DNA from: Oscillospiraceae bacterium
Lineage (GTDB): Bacteria > Bacillota > Clostridia > Oscillospirales > Ruminococcaceae
DNA length: 64,000 nucleotides
Assembly (NCBI GenBank): GCA_017435565.1
Contig: JAFSEU010000023.1
Span: forward strand, 60,559 to 124,558
Reading direction: 5' to 3'
This document shows, piece by piece, positions 27,600-35,995 of this stretch. Positions within the stretch are counted from its first letter, which is position 1; every line of letters begins with the position of its first letter. Under the pieces are notes generated by a model. It was not told the DNA's origin. It made no database searches and was given only the letters and a program-made list of their open reading frames with translations. The position numbers and the translations under genes were made by a program.

Positions 27600-27626
27600 C
27601 CCTGTCTGCATTTTTTGCAGACAGGG
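27600..27626 (-). terminator. Attenuator hairpin between binding-protein and permease genes
   Basis: On the minus strand CCCTGTCTGCA pairs perfectly with TGCAGACAGGG. The TTTTT run begins 8 nt later, so termination should be partial. Such hairpins commonly keep binding-protein mRNA more abundant than permease mRNA. Confidence 0.75.
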
Positions 27627-27654
27627 TTAAGCTTTTATATGTCAGAGTAAAGTT

Positions 27655-28518
27655 TTAGTTGACCTTGTTGATAGCTTCTGCGATGCATATTGCAGGGGCA
27701 GCGTCAATAATTACATATTTTACGCCGCCGTTGAGCATATCCTGAACAGCCAGAGCACCCGAGCCATAGCCCTTTGATGTGGGTGTAAGGCCATCGAAGC
27801 CCCAGTCAGCGTCGCCGTCAACAAAAAGCTGGCCTGTTGTTCCTGTCTGAACGCCGATATAATCGGATTCCTTCATTTTGTTGAGGATTGTTATAACTTC
27901 GTCGGCAGTTTTGCAGTCATCAAAAGCTTTATCGTCGCCCTTGACAACGACATACTGCGAAGCACCGTAGTAAGAATCGGAGAAGGTAACGAAAGCTGTA
28001 CGTTCTTCGTTTATGGTAAGACCTGCCATAGCGATATCTCCGTAGCCTGCATCAATGTTTGAACAAACCGATTCAAAATCAACGTTCTTGATTACAAGCT
28101 CTTTTCCGAGGCTTTCAGCCAATGCAGCAGCGATTTCCATATCTACGCCGTAGTACTTGTCACCTTCCATGTATTCAAAGGGTGCAAACTCGGCATTTGT
28201 AACAACAACGAGTTGGTCCTTTGAAGAATCCTCAGCAACGGGAACAACAGCTTCGGGTGTGCCGTCGCCGAAATACTTGTCAAGAATTTCGTCAAAAGTG
28301 CCGTCTTCTTTAATTTCAGCTATAAAGTCGTTTACAGCGGCAAGCAGCTCAGGGTCATCCTTTGCAACGCCGAAAGCATATTCCTCTTCTGTGAGGGCGA
28401 TTTCGACAACCTTTACAGCGGGTGTGTCCTCGCCTGATTTTTCTTCATCATTGCCGCAGGCAACAAATGATGTTACGCACATAGAAAGTGCAAGAATCAT
28501 GGATAAAACCTTTTTCAT
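27655..28518 (-). CDS. Amino-acid-binding lipoprotein (family 3), apparently circularly permuted
   Basis: 287-residue lipoprotein (signal peptide, lipobox FVAC, Cys21) that should bind the amino acid for the downstream permease. Family 3 binding proteins normally start with the LVVVTNAEFAPFEY strand and end with a segment like YAIAVKKG..LL..IN.AL.ELK.DGTYDKIY.KWFG. Here that normally C-terminal segment comes first (residues 35-86, EEYAFGVAKDDPELL... EDGTFDEILDKYFGDG). A 15-residue acidic linker follows, then the normal N-terminus from residue 102. The protein stops at DAAPAICIAEAINKVN, just where the tail would begin. The order change is seen directly; function in uptake is inferred. The start at 28518 follows AGAGAGG. 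Confidence 0.88.
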   Translation of the reverse strand: MKKVLSMILALSMCVTSFVACGNDEEKSGEDTPAVKVVEIALTEEEYAFGVAKDDPELLAAVNDFIAEIKEDGTFDEILDKYFGDGTPEAVVPVAEDSSKDQLVVVTNAEFAPFEYMEGDKYYGVDMEIAAALAESLGKELVIKNVDFESVCSNIDAGYGDIAMAGLTINEERTAFVTFSDSYYGASQYVVVKGDDKAFDDCKTADEVITILNKMKESDYIGVQTGTTGQLFVDGDADWGFDGLTPTSKGYGSGALAVQDMLNGGVKYVIIDAAPAICIAEAINKVN

Positions 28519-28565
28519 AATAAAAAACCTCTCTAAAAAAATTTTTATTGCTAAAACTGCCATTT

Positions 28566-28595
28566 ATTATACCATTGACATAGGTTAAAAGTCAA
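28566..28595 (-). promoter_or_regulatory. Promoter of the amino-acid transporter operon
   Basis: On the minus strand TTGACT (28590-28595), 18 bp, TATAAT (28566-28571), 48 bp before the binding-protein ATG. Confidence 0.82.
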
Positions 28596-28638
28596 CGCTT
28601 TTTTCGATATAAAGTGTAAATAAACTCGAAAAAGCGGT

Positions 28639-29535
28639 TTATTCTTCATCATATTTACCGGATTCAACCAGTTGGCGGCGTGCGTATTGAATAATAATTT
28701 TTGCATTCAAATAGCCTGAGTAGAAATACAGGGGTTTTTTGAATTGCTGTTCGTTTCCATATTTATCATATTGTTTTGAAAAATCAAGTCTGAAAAAATC
28801 AAGGTCGCTTTCAATTGATGTTATGTCGCAAAGGTGCAAAGTGCGCTCTTGTCCGAAAGTATTTTTATGTATTATGGTTTTGCCGTCAAATTTCAATAGA
28901 AGCTTGCTTGCGTATAATGCATAGTAACCACCTGAAAACATAAGTACGAGCAAACCAATAAGGTCAATTAATAATATTCCCTCATCGGTAAGCGATAAAT
29001 ATATACACAGAATGGAAAATAATGCGATTGCAATACCGATAAAGATATGCTTTTTTTGAGGTTTTACTTTAACAATATCGCATATTTCATCAAGCGGCAA
29101 ATCATCCTTGTCAACAATAAATGATAGAGCGTATATATAGAGCCTTTCTGCGTTTTCCTCGCCGTCATCAAAGTGAAGCTTTTTGTCGTTTTGGAAAGTT
29201 ATATAATAATCTGTACCTGTATATATGACTTTTTTTATAAGTGATGCGTCATATTCCGTGATTTTCCCGAAAATATTGCGCTTTTTGATTACGGTATCTT
29301 CGACGCTTATGTAATAGATATAGCATTCCAGCAGAGCGAATATCATTGCAAAAGCACTGAAAAATGCAATAATTGTGAAGTAATAGTCATTTTTCTCCAG
29401 ATGAAGAAATACTATGCCGACTATTATGCAGGCAAAGAATATAATCCAGCTGTATTTTGTGTTTTCCTTTTTAGCCTTTACGATAAATTTATCCAAAGAG
29501 TAGGAAGTATCATTGATATTATCCTTATTCTTCAT
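28639..29535 (-). CDS. Membrane protein with two (2TM + PH-like) units, unknown function
   Basis: 298 residues with four hydrophobic segments in two pairs (about 28-46 and 52-74; 163-181 and 186-208). Each pair is followed by a beta-rich domain of about 70 residues. The first starts ISVEDTVIKKRNIFGKITEY and the second KLLLKFDGKTIIHKNTFGQ, so the protein looks like an internal duplication of a 2TM plus PH-like unit. I do not recognise a specific function. It is divergent from the two-component system, with a shared 190-bp promoter region. Confidence 0.72.
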   Translation of the reverse strand: MKNKDNINDTSYSLDKFIVKAKKENTKYSWIIFFACIIVGIVFLHLEKNDYYFTIIAFFSAFAMIFALLECYIYYISVEDTVIKKRNIFGKITEYDASLIKKVIYTGTDYYITFQNDKKLHFDDGEENAERLYIYALSFIVDKDDLPLDEICDIVKVKPQKKHIFIGIAIALFSILCIYLSLTDEGILLIDLIGLLVLMFSGGYYALYASKLLLKFDGKTIIHKNTFGQERTLHLCDITSIESDLDFFRLDFSKQYDKYGNEQQFKKPLYFYSGYLNAKIIIQYARRQLVESGKYDEE

Positions 29536-29556
29536 AAAAACACGCTCCTTTTATTT

Positions 29557-29585
29557 ATTATAAAGCATTAAGATAAAAAAATCAA
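29557..29585 (-). promoter_or_regulatory. Promoter of the PH-like membrane protein gene
   Basis: On the minus strand TTGATT (29580-29585), 17 bp, TATAAT (29557-29562). It overlaps the region of a divergent plus-strand promoter. Confidence 0.78.
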
Positions 29586-29586
29586 C

Positions 29587-29696
29587 TTTACATAAGCTGA
29601 AATTTGCACTATAATATTTTCAGACACAATAAAAAGTGAATTTAAGAAAATCTTAAGAAATTTCTTAGTGTTTTAATAAGAAACGTAGTTTAGAAT
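29587..29696 (+). promoter_or_regulatory. Promoter region of the two-component operon with TTAAGAAA direct repeats
   Basis: TTTACA (29587-29592), 17 bp, TATAAT (29610-29615) is a reasonable constitutive promoter. Farther down, TTAAGAAA occurs twice 11 bp apart (29642-29649, 29653-29660), with a related TTTCTTAG after it and a TAGAAT -10-like box at 29691-29696 lacking a good -35. Direct repeats at 11-bp spacing are the usual binding pattern of OmpR/PhoB regulators, so autoregulation is likely. Confidence 0.6.
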
Positions 29697-29727
29697 AAGG
29701 TCATAGCAAAGGAAAGGCGGACGCATA

Positions 29728-30438
29728 ATGCTTGAAAAAATCGAAATACTCGTTTGCGATGACGATAAGGATATAGTTTTTGCAATATCGAAGCTGCTCG
29801 AAGCTGAAGGATATATTATACACAAGGCATATAACGGAGTTGAAGCGCTGGAAGTTTTAAGCAAAAACGATGATATCAGGCTGATTATAATTGATGTGAT
29901 GATGCCAAGGCTTGACGGGATTTCGACAATGATGAAATTGCGTGAGAGCAAGAATGTTCCCGTGCTGATTCTTTCTGCCAAGACCGAAGAAAGCGACAAG
30001 ATTTTAGGACTGTCCTTGGGGGCTGATGATTATATCACAAAGCCTTACAGCCCGAGCGAACTTGTTGCGAGAGTGAAATCGAGCCTGCGACGCTATCTTA
30101 TTCTTGGCAGTGCACCGCAGAGATTGAGCAGCAATTCGCTGAAAATCGGCGGGCTGTGCCTTGATATGCAGTCAAAGCAGCTTTATGTCGATAACGAGCC
30201 TATTGCGCTGACGGCTACCGAATATAAGATAATGGAGCTTTTGATGTGCAATGCGGGAAGGATTTTTGCCGCAGAGGAGATTTACAGCAAATGCTGGAAA
30301 GAGGATTCGTATGCCGTTGAAAATACGGTTATGGTACATATCCGCCACATAAGGGAAAAAATAGAAATAAACCCAAAAGAACCGCAGTATTTAAAGGTTG
30401 TGTGGGGAATGGGCTATAAAATCGAAAAAATAAAATAA
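29728..30438 (+). CDS. OmpR/PhoB family response regulator
   Basis: 236 residues. Receiver domain with acidic pocket DDD near residues 11-13, phospho-acceptor Asp56 (IIIDVMMPRLDG) and the conserved Lys in DYITKPYSP. Winged-helix output domain (about 140-236) with ALTATEYKIMELLM and ENTVMVHIRHIREKIE. It is 22 bp upstream of its kinase gene. Close in layout to VanR-like regulators, but the signal and targets cannot be read from sequence. Confidence 0.95.
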   Translation: MLEKIEILVCDDDKDIVFAISKLLEAEGYIIHKAYNGVEALEVLSKNDDIRLIIIDVMMPRLDGISTMMKLRESKNVPVLILSAKTEESDKILGLSLGADDYITKPYSPSELVARVKSSLRRYLILGSAPQRLSSNSLKIGGLCLDMQSKQLYVDNEPIALTATEYKIMELLMCNAGRIFAAEEIYSKCWKEDSYAVENTVMVHIRHIREKIEINPKEPQYLKVVWGMGYKIEKIK

Positions 30439-30460
30439 CGAAGGAAAGGGAGAATGAAAA

Positions 30461-31735
30461 ATGCTAAGGAGAAAAATCGGACTTTCAAAGCGCAAATATA
30501 AGATTGGCTCAATTGCGACCGAGTCGATTTCAAAATTTTTGAAAAAGAGATATATTGTTTTCTGGGTCGTTACAATAATATCTGCTGTATTGTTTCTGCT
30601 TGCGGCAGACGACCCGAATGAGCTCTGGTTCGCAGTCGCTTTGGTTTATTGTGTGTTTGTGCTGATGTACTCCGCAGTAGTAATTCTTCAGAACGTCGAA
30701 ATCGGAGATGTGGAAAAGAGAATCAGGTATCTTTCCGACGGCGAGTATGAAGAAATCATCCACGATGAGGGGTCTTTGTGTGCAGATGTTTTTGACCAAA
30801 TCAACAAGATTACCTCGGATATCAGGAAATTGAGGGAAGAAAAAGAAAGAGCCGAGGAAGAAAACAGACTTATCAAGCAGACGGTTGCTGAGCTTGACGA
30901 AAGAGTAGCCAAGATATGCAGCGGCGATTTTTCGCAGTATCATTATGATTCCGATAAAATCGGAGCGTCGGGCTTTGAAAGGCTCAACACTTTGGGGCAG
31001 GTGGTTGCGCAGACGATCGAATCGAAAACTGCGGCCGAGCGAACCAAGGTTGAGCTTGTTACAAATGTTTCGCACGATCTTAAAACTCCTCTGACCTCTA
31101 TTGTCAGCTACATCGACCTTATGTCCAAAATCGAAAACCTGCCGCAGGAAGCCAGGGATTATGTTGAGATTATCTCAAGAAAGTCCGAGTGCCTTTCGCA
31201 TACTGTATGTGATTTGTTTGATATTGCAAAGGCAAGCGCAATGCAGGATATTGAGCTTGAGGAAATTGACGGCGTAATGCTCTTGAAGCAGGTGCTTGCA
31301 GATATGCAGGACAGAATAGAGGAGAGTGCAACTCCCGTGAGAGAAAGCTATTCGGACAACGCCTGCAAGATTATTTCAAACGGCAAAAAGCTTTACCGTG
31401 TGTTTCAGAATCTGCTGGACAATGCACTTAAATATTCGCTCGGCGGTTCGAGAATATATGTTTCTCAACGCAGTGACGAAAACAACTACATAGTTGAGAT
31501 AAACAATACCGCAAGCTATGAAATGACCTTTGATGCCTCGGAAATTCAGGAAAGGTTTGTCAGGGGAGATAAATCACGCACGGATGAAGAAAGCAACGGA
31601 CTTGGGCTTTCAATCGTTTCTACCTTTACAAAAGCGTGCGGCGGCGAGTTTGAGGTTGACATTGACTGCGACAGGTTTATTGCAAGGGTGTCCTTTCCAA
31701 AGATAAAATATTTTGCTGACAAAGAAGATAAGTGA
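30461..31735 (+). CDS. Intramembrane-sensing-type sensor histidine kinase
   Basis: 424 residues. Two membrane helices (about 31-49 and 56-77) flank an extracytoplasmic loop of only a few residues (DDPNEL), so the signal is probably perceived within or at the membrane. A charged coiled coil (about 110-150) leads to the DHp domain with His205 (VSHDLKTPLT). The ATPase domain has the N box NLLDNALKYS and G box GLGLSIVSTF. The ATG at 30461 follows AAGGGAG; the ATG seven bases upstream is in another frame. Confidence 0.94.
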   Translation: MLRRKIGLSKRKYKIGSIATESISKFLKKRYIVFWVVTIISAVLFLLAADDPNELWFAVALVYCVFVLMYSAVVILQNVEIGDVEKRIRYLSDGEYEEIIHDEGSLCADVFDQINKITSDIRKLREEKERAEEENRLIKQTVAELDERVAKICSGDFSQYHYDSDKIGASGFERLNTLGQVVAQTIESKTAAERTKVELVTNVSHDLKTPLTSIVSYIDLMSKIENLPQEARDYVEIISRKSECLSHTVCDLFDIAKASAMQDIELEEIDGVMLLKQVLADMQDRIEESATPVRESYSDNACKIISNGKKLYRVFQNLLDNALKYSLGGSRIYVSQRSDENNYIVEINNTASYEMTFDASEIQERFVRGDKSRTDEESNGLGLSIVSTFTKACGGEFEVDIDCDRFIARVSFPKIKYFADKEDK

Positions 31736-31766
31736 GATTTGAATAAATGTGTGTTCACAAAAGAAA

Positions 31767-31808
31767 ATGCTTTGAAGGTTCATAATTTGAGCCTTCAAAG
31801 CATTTTTT
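31767..31808. terminator. Bidirectional terminator after the kinase gene
   Basis: ATGCTTTGAAGG pairs with CCTTCAAAGCAT over a 13-nt loop. TTTTTT follows on the plus strand and TTTTCTTTTG on the minus strand. It is shared with the convergent symporter gene. Confidence 0.92.
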
Positions 31809-31828
31809 GTGATATTTTGTTTTATCAA

Positions 31829-33397
31829 TTATTCAGCAGTTTCCTCAAGTGCGATTTTTGCAGAGACAGTGCGTTTTTCATCATAGCATGAGAAAATCTC
31901 GTCCACATCATTCTTATTCATTTTAGGAGTAAGGAGACTGACAATGGGAACAAGAATGAGTCCCACAAGCATTGTGAATGCACCTAAGTTTACGGGGGAA
32001 GCAAGGTTGAAGCCGAGAATTGTTCCCGAAATCATACCTGCGGACTTGAGGATAAGGTGAATTACAGATGCGCCGACACCGAATGCTATGTTGACAAAAA
32101 CGGCTGATTTTGTAACGCCCTTCCAGAACAGACCAAGCAGGAAGGGAGCCAAGAACGAGCCTGCAAGTGCACCCCATGAATATCCCATAAGGTCAGTGAT
32201 GAGGTTGTTCTTGTTGAGTGCGATTATTACCGAAACAGCAAGGAAAACAGCAACAAGCACACGCATGCACAGCATTGTTTTCTTTTCATCGAGCTTGTTT
32301 TTGGAAAAAGGTTTGATAAGGTCAAGTGTAAGAGTTGAGCTTGAAGTGAGAACAAGCGAAGAAAGCGTAGACATTGAAGCGGAAAGAACAAGAACAACTA
32401 CAATACCGATAAGAATATCCGGCAAAGATTCCATCATTGTGGGAACAATGCCATCAAAGCCTGTAACGGGAAGTCCGTCCTCGCTCTTTTCAACGAAGAT
32501 TCTGCCGTATCCGCCGAGGTAGTAGCAGCCGCCGGCTACGATGATTGCAAATATTGTAGAAACGATTGTTCCTGTATGGATTGACTTTTCATCCTTGATT
32601 GTATAGAATTTGTGCACCATCTGTGGCAATCCCCATGTGCCGAGAGAAGTAAGGATTACAACGCCGAGAAGGTTTACAGGGTCAGGTCCGAAGAATGATG
32701 TATAAGCACCGCTCATTCCCGCAAAATCACCGCTTGTGGCTTCAATCTGCGAAAGCTCAGTAACAGCTGCTGCGAATCCGCCCTTGGAATTAAGCGCTAC
32801 AGTGATTACCGCAACAATTCCCACAAGCATAATTATACCCTGGAAAAAGTCATTGTAGGCAGCTGCCTTGTATCCGCCGAGAATTACATATATAGCTGTG
32901 ATAACAGCCATACCGATTACACACCATGCATAGTCGATTTTGAAAATCATTTCAAAGAGTCGTGAAAGTCCGTTGTATACAGATGCGGTGTAGGGAATGA
33001 GGAAAACAAAAACAACGACTGCGGATATAATCTTGAGAGCCTTACTGCAATAACGCTTTTCAAAGAATTCGGGCATTGTTGCGCTGTCAAGATGCTTTGT
33101 CATGACTCTTGTGCGTCTGCCCATCAAAACCCAGGCAAGAAGCGAACCTATGATGGCATTGCCTATACCTACCCATGTTGATGCAAGACCGAAGTTCCAA
33201 CCGAACTGACCTGCATATCCGATGAAGATTACAGCACTGAAATAGCTTGTGCCGTATGCAAAAGCTGTAATCCATGGGCCGATGCTTCTGCCACCGAGAA
33301 CATAATCGGAAACGGTTTTTGACCTTTTGTGGCAGAATACGCCGATTGCAACCGCTATGATGACGTATATTATCAGAATTGAAATAATTGCTGGCAT
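31829..33397 (-). CDS. Sodium:solute symporter (SSS family)
   Basis: 522 residues with about 13 hydrophobic segments. Family signatures include SDYVLGGRSIGPWITAFAYG near the N-terminus and AAYNDFFQGIIMLVG. The ATG at 33397 follows AAAGGAG; a longer in-frame extension has no ribosome-binding site. It is 16 bp downstream of an acyl-CoA ligase gene and co-transcribed with it. That pairing suggests the carried solute is an organic acid which the ligase then activates, but this is inference. Confidence 0.92.
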   Translation of the reverse strand: MPAIISILIIYVIIAVAIGVFCHKRSKTVSDYVLGGRSIGPWITAFAYGTSYFSAVIFIGYAGQFGWNFGLASTWVGIGNAIIGSLLAWVLMGRRTRVMTKHLDSATMPEFFEKRYCSKALKIISAVVVFVFLIPYTASVYNGLSRLFEMIFKIDYAWCVIGMAVITAIYVILGGYKAAAYNDFFQGIIMLVGIVAVITVALNSKGGFAAAVTELSQIEATSGDFAGMSGAYTSFFGPDPVNLLGVVILTSLGTWGLPQMVHKFYTIKDEKSIHTGTIVSTIFAIIVAGGCYYLGGYGRIFVEKSEDGLPVTGFDGIVPTMMESLPDILIGIVVVLVLSASMSTLSSLVLTSSSTLTLDLIKPFSKNKLDEKKTMLCMRVLVAVFLAVSVIIALNKNNLITDLMGYSWGALAGSFLAPFLLGLFWKGVTKSAVFVNIAFGVGASVIHLILKSAGMISGTILGFNLASPVNLGAFTMLVGLILVPIVSLLTPKMNKNDVDEIFSCYDEKRTVSAKIALEETAE

Positions 33398-33413
33398 AAA
33401 ATTTAACTCCTTT

Positions 33414-35048
33414 TTATGACTTGTTCTGTGATTCAACAAGTCTTGATGCGCCGTAAATTTCACGCAGTTTCGGTTTTTCGATTTTTCCTGTGGGATTTCT
33501 GGGAACGTCGGCAAAAATAATCTTTCTGGGACGTTTGTATCTGGGCATATCCTTGCAGAAATCTTCAATTTCCTGCTCGGTGCATTCTTCGCCTTCTTTA
33601 AGCTCGATTACTGCCGCTGCAATTTCACCCAGACGCTTGTCGGGAAGTCCGATTACGGCAACGTCCTTGATTTTGTCGTTTGCACGCAAATAATCTTCAA
33701 TCTGAACGGGATAAAGGTTTTCACCGCCTGATATAATGACATCCTTTTTGCGGTCAACAAGGAAAATAAAGCCGTCTTCATCTGCCATTGCCATATCGCC
33801 GGTATAAAGCCAGTCGCCCTTTAAAATTTCGTTGGTTGCTTTTGTGTTGTTGTAATAGCACTTCATAACGCCGGGGCCCTTGAGAATAAGCTCGCCGACA
33901 TTGCCGTTTTCAACCTCGTCGCCGTTTTCATCAACAATTTTTGCTTCCCACAAAAAGCCTGCCTTGCCGATTGCACCTACTTTGTGCTCGTTTTCTACGC
34001 CGAGATGGACAGCACCGGGACCGATTGATTCGGAAAGACCGTAGTTTGTATCATATTGATGGTTGGGGAAAACTGTTTTCCAGCGCTTGATAAGGCTGGG
34101 CGGAACTGGCTGTGCACCTATATGCATAAGTCTCCACTGCGAAAGCCTGTAATCTTCAAGATTGATTTCACCGCTGTCTATTGCATCAAGAATATCCTGC
34201 GCCCACGGCACAAGAAGCCATACAATGCTGACGTGCTCATCGCTTACGGCACGCAGAATCCATTCGGGGCTTACGCCTCGGAGCAATACTGCCTTGCTTC
34301 CCGAAAGCAAGCTTCCGAACCAGTGCATTTTTGCGCCTGTGTGATAAAGCGGAGGAATGCACAAAAATACATCGTCACGACTCTGGCTGTGGTGATTCTG
34401 TTCTGTTCGGCATGAAGAATAAAGTGCTGTGTGGCTATGTAAAATTGCTTTGGGAAATCCCGTTGTGCCCGATGAAAAATAAATCGCAGCATTGTCATTT
34501 TCGCAAACTTCAACTGCAGGTGCAATCGATGAACAGTAATTTGTCATAATATCATAACTGTCGGCATAGGGGGGAACATCGTTACCCACATAGAAGAAAG
34601 TACGGACGTCTTTCAGATCATCAACGATCTGCTCAACTCTGCCTGTAAATTCAGGGCCAAAAACAAGCACGCTTGCGTCTGCAAGCTCTGCGCAATATTT
34701 TATTTCTTCGGCTGTATAGCGATAGTTCATCGGCACTGCCAGTGCACCTGTTTTGAGAATGCCAAAATATATCGGCAGCCAGTCAAGACAGTTCATCAGC
34801 AGAATTGCAACCTTATCGCCTTTTTTTACGCCCCTTGTAAGCAGAAGGTTTGCAAAGCGGTTTGCTTTTGTGTCAAACTCCTTCCAGGTCATTTCCTTGC
34901 GATAGCTCTGACCGGGGGTTGTTTCAATCAGGCTGTATTCACGCCATGTCATATGCTTTTTGGGCATATTTTCAGGCTTGATTTCAACAAGTGCCACATC
35001 GTTGGGATATAGCTTTGCGTTTTTTTCGAGAATTTCTGTAATAAGCAT
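33414..35048 (-). CDS. AMP-dependent acyl-CoA synthetase/ligase
   Basis: 544-residue adenylate-forming enzyme. Motifs are A3 YFSSGTTGFPKA, A5 YGLSESIGPG, A7 WLYTGDMA, A8 DRKKDVIISGGENLYP and the catalytic lysine region PRNPTGKIEKPKLRE. It should activate a carboxylic acid to its CoA thioester; the acid is not identifiable. Near residues 31-58 a short repeat is visible: MTWREYSL, then MTWKEFDT about 23 residues later, with an inserted ETTPGQSYRKE between them. It is first gene of an operon with the sodium symporter. Confidence 0.92.
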   Translation of the reverse strand: MLITEILEKNAKLYPNDVALVEIKPENMPKKHMTWREYSLIETTPGQSYRKEMTWKEFDTKANRFANLLLTRGVKKGDKVAILLMNCLDWLPIYFGILKTGALAVPMNYRYTAEEIKYCAELADASVLVFGPEFTGRVEQIVDDLKDVRTFFYVGNDVPPYADSYDIMTNYCSSIAPAVEVCENDNAAIYFSSGTTGFPKAILHSHTALYSSCRTEQNHHSQSRDDVFLCIPPLYHTGAKMHWFGSLLSGSKAVLLRGVSPEWILRAVSDEHVSIVWLLVPWAQDILDAIDSGEINLEDYRLSQWRLMHIGAQPVPPSLIKRWKTVFPNHQYDTNYGLSESIGPGAVHLGVENEHKVGAIGKAGFLWEAKIVDENGDEVENGNVGELILKGPGVMKCYYNNTKATNEILKGDWLYTGDMAMADEDGFIFLVDRKKDVIISGGENLYPVQIEDYLRANDKIKDVAVIGLPDKRLGEIAAAVIELKEGEECTEQEIEDFCKDMPRYKRPRKIIFADVPRNPTGKIEKPKLREIYGASRLVESQNKS

Positions 35049-35102
35049 TTTTTACCTCGTCAATATTTATTTTTGCAAAAATAAACGGGCAAACCCTTAT
35101 TG

Positions 35103-35135
35103 CTGATACAAAAGCACTTTTGTGCTTTTGTGCTT
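35103..35135. repeat. Hairpin with repeated AAAAGCAC in the ligase leader
   Basis: CAAAAGCAC pairs with GTGCTTTTG over a TTTT loop, followed by a further GTGCTTTTT copy (plus strand). It lies in the roughly 110-nt untranslated leader between the promoter and the ligase gene. No proper T run follows on the minus strand, so it is not a clear terminator there. Confidence 0.5.
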
Positions 35136-35162
35136 TTTGGATTCACCGCTTTTATGCATTAA

Positions 35163-35191
35163 AGTATAGCATACTTTGAACTATTTGTCAA
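35163..35191 (-). promoter_or_regulatory. Promoter of the ligase-symporter operon
   Basis: On the minus strand TTGACA (35186-35191), 17 bp, TATACT (35163-35168), with an upstream TGC that makes an extended -10. Confidence 0.88.
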
Positions 35192-35212
35192 TAGCAAAAA
35201 ACAAATTTTGTC

Positions 35213-35251
35213 AAAAAAAGAGATATGCGGCAGATTCTAAAAGCATATCTC
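35213..35251 (-). terminator. Terminator of the gtrA-like gene
   Basis: On the minus strand GAGATATGC pairs with GCATATCTC and is followed by TTTTTTTG. Confidence 0.85.
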
Positions 35252-35279
35252 ATATATTTATATAGAATATATATTTCAG

Positions 35280-35780
35280 TTATTCGTTTGATTCATCCTT
35301 TTTCTTGAAAACAAACAGCTTGCTTAAAACATAGTTTGCAACCAGAATGATAATCTGGCTTGCAAAAGTGATAATCTTGTTACTGATTCCAAGCAAATCG
35401 CAGCAGATGATAAAAATCAGTTCTTCCATAATAAGTGTTGCAACCCTTGCGCCGTAGAAGGATAAAAACACCTTGCGGAATTCTGCCGGAGTTTCGGTTT
35501 TGTTTTCAAAAACATATTCCTTATTGGTGAAAAAAGCAAAGGTTACGGCAAAAATCCACGAAATTACAACACCCGTTGTGTTTTCCCACAAAGGCTCGCC
35601 GGGCACCGCAAAAAATATAGCAAGCTTTGTCACGATTGAAATAAGCGTTGTCAGCGCACCGAAGAAAAGATAAAGCATAACCTCTTCGTGCTTATCATAC
35701 AATTTTTCCAGTTTTACTATTTTGAAGCAGGCACGCAAAAAAACGCTTACCTTTGATTTGTTTTTATTCTTGTTATCCAT
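35280..35780 (-). CDS. GtrA-like membrane protein
   Basis: 166 residues with four hydrophobic segments (about 35-55, 63-83, 105-125, 135-155). It shows the GtrA-family pattern: YLFFGALTTLIS near the first helix, FTNKEYVF after the second and YVLSKLFVFKK at the end. GtrA proteins are linked to flipping of lipid-linked sugars or to cell-wall glycosylation. No glycosyltransferase is adjacent, and the gene stands alone with its own terminator. Confidence 0.88.
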   Translation of the reverse strand: MDNKNKNKSKVSVFLRACFKIVKLEKLYDKHEEVMLYLFFGALTTLISIVTKLAIFFAVPGEPLWENTTGVVISWIFAVTFAFFTNKEYVFENKTETPAEFRKVFLSFYGARVATLIMEELIFIICCDLLGISNKIITFASQIIILVANYVLSKLFVFKKKDESNE

Positions 35781-35923
35781 AATTTCACCTTTCTTTGCCG
35801 AATATATAAATCATACCAAAAACGGCTTTAATAATCAATAGTGCAGAGATGAATTTTAAATAAATTTGTACAAATGCACAATTGTGAGGTGAAAATGCAA
35901 ATTGTTTCGGTAATATGAAGGTA

Positions 35924-35952
35924 TTGAAAAAGGTTGAATTATGTGCTAAAAT
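35924..35952 (+). promoter_or_regulatory. Promoter of the CNNM-type gene
   Basis: TTGAAA (35924-35929), 17 bp, TAAAAT (35947-35952), with TGC immediately before the -10 (extended -10). It is 43 bp before the ATG. Confidence 0.82.
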
Positions 35953-35995
35953 GTATTTGTGAAAATATATATTAAAAAACGGAGAGTTTAATTTT

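Noticed and set aside
35103..35135. Attenuator of the ligase operon
   Set aside because: The hairpin is good but lacks a T run on the transcribed strand.
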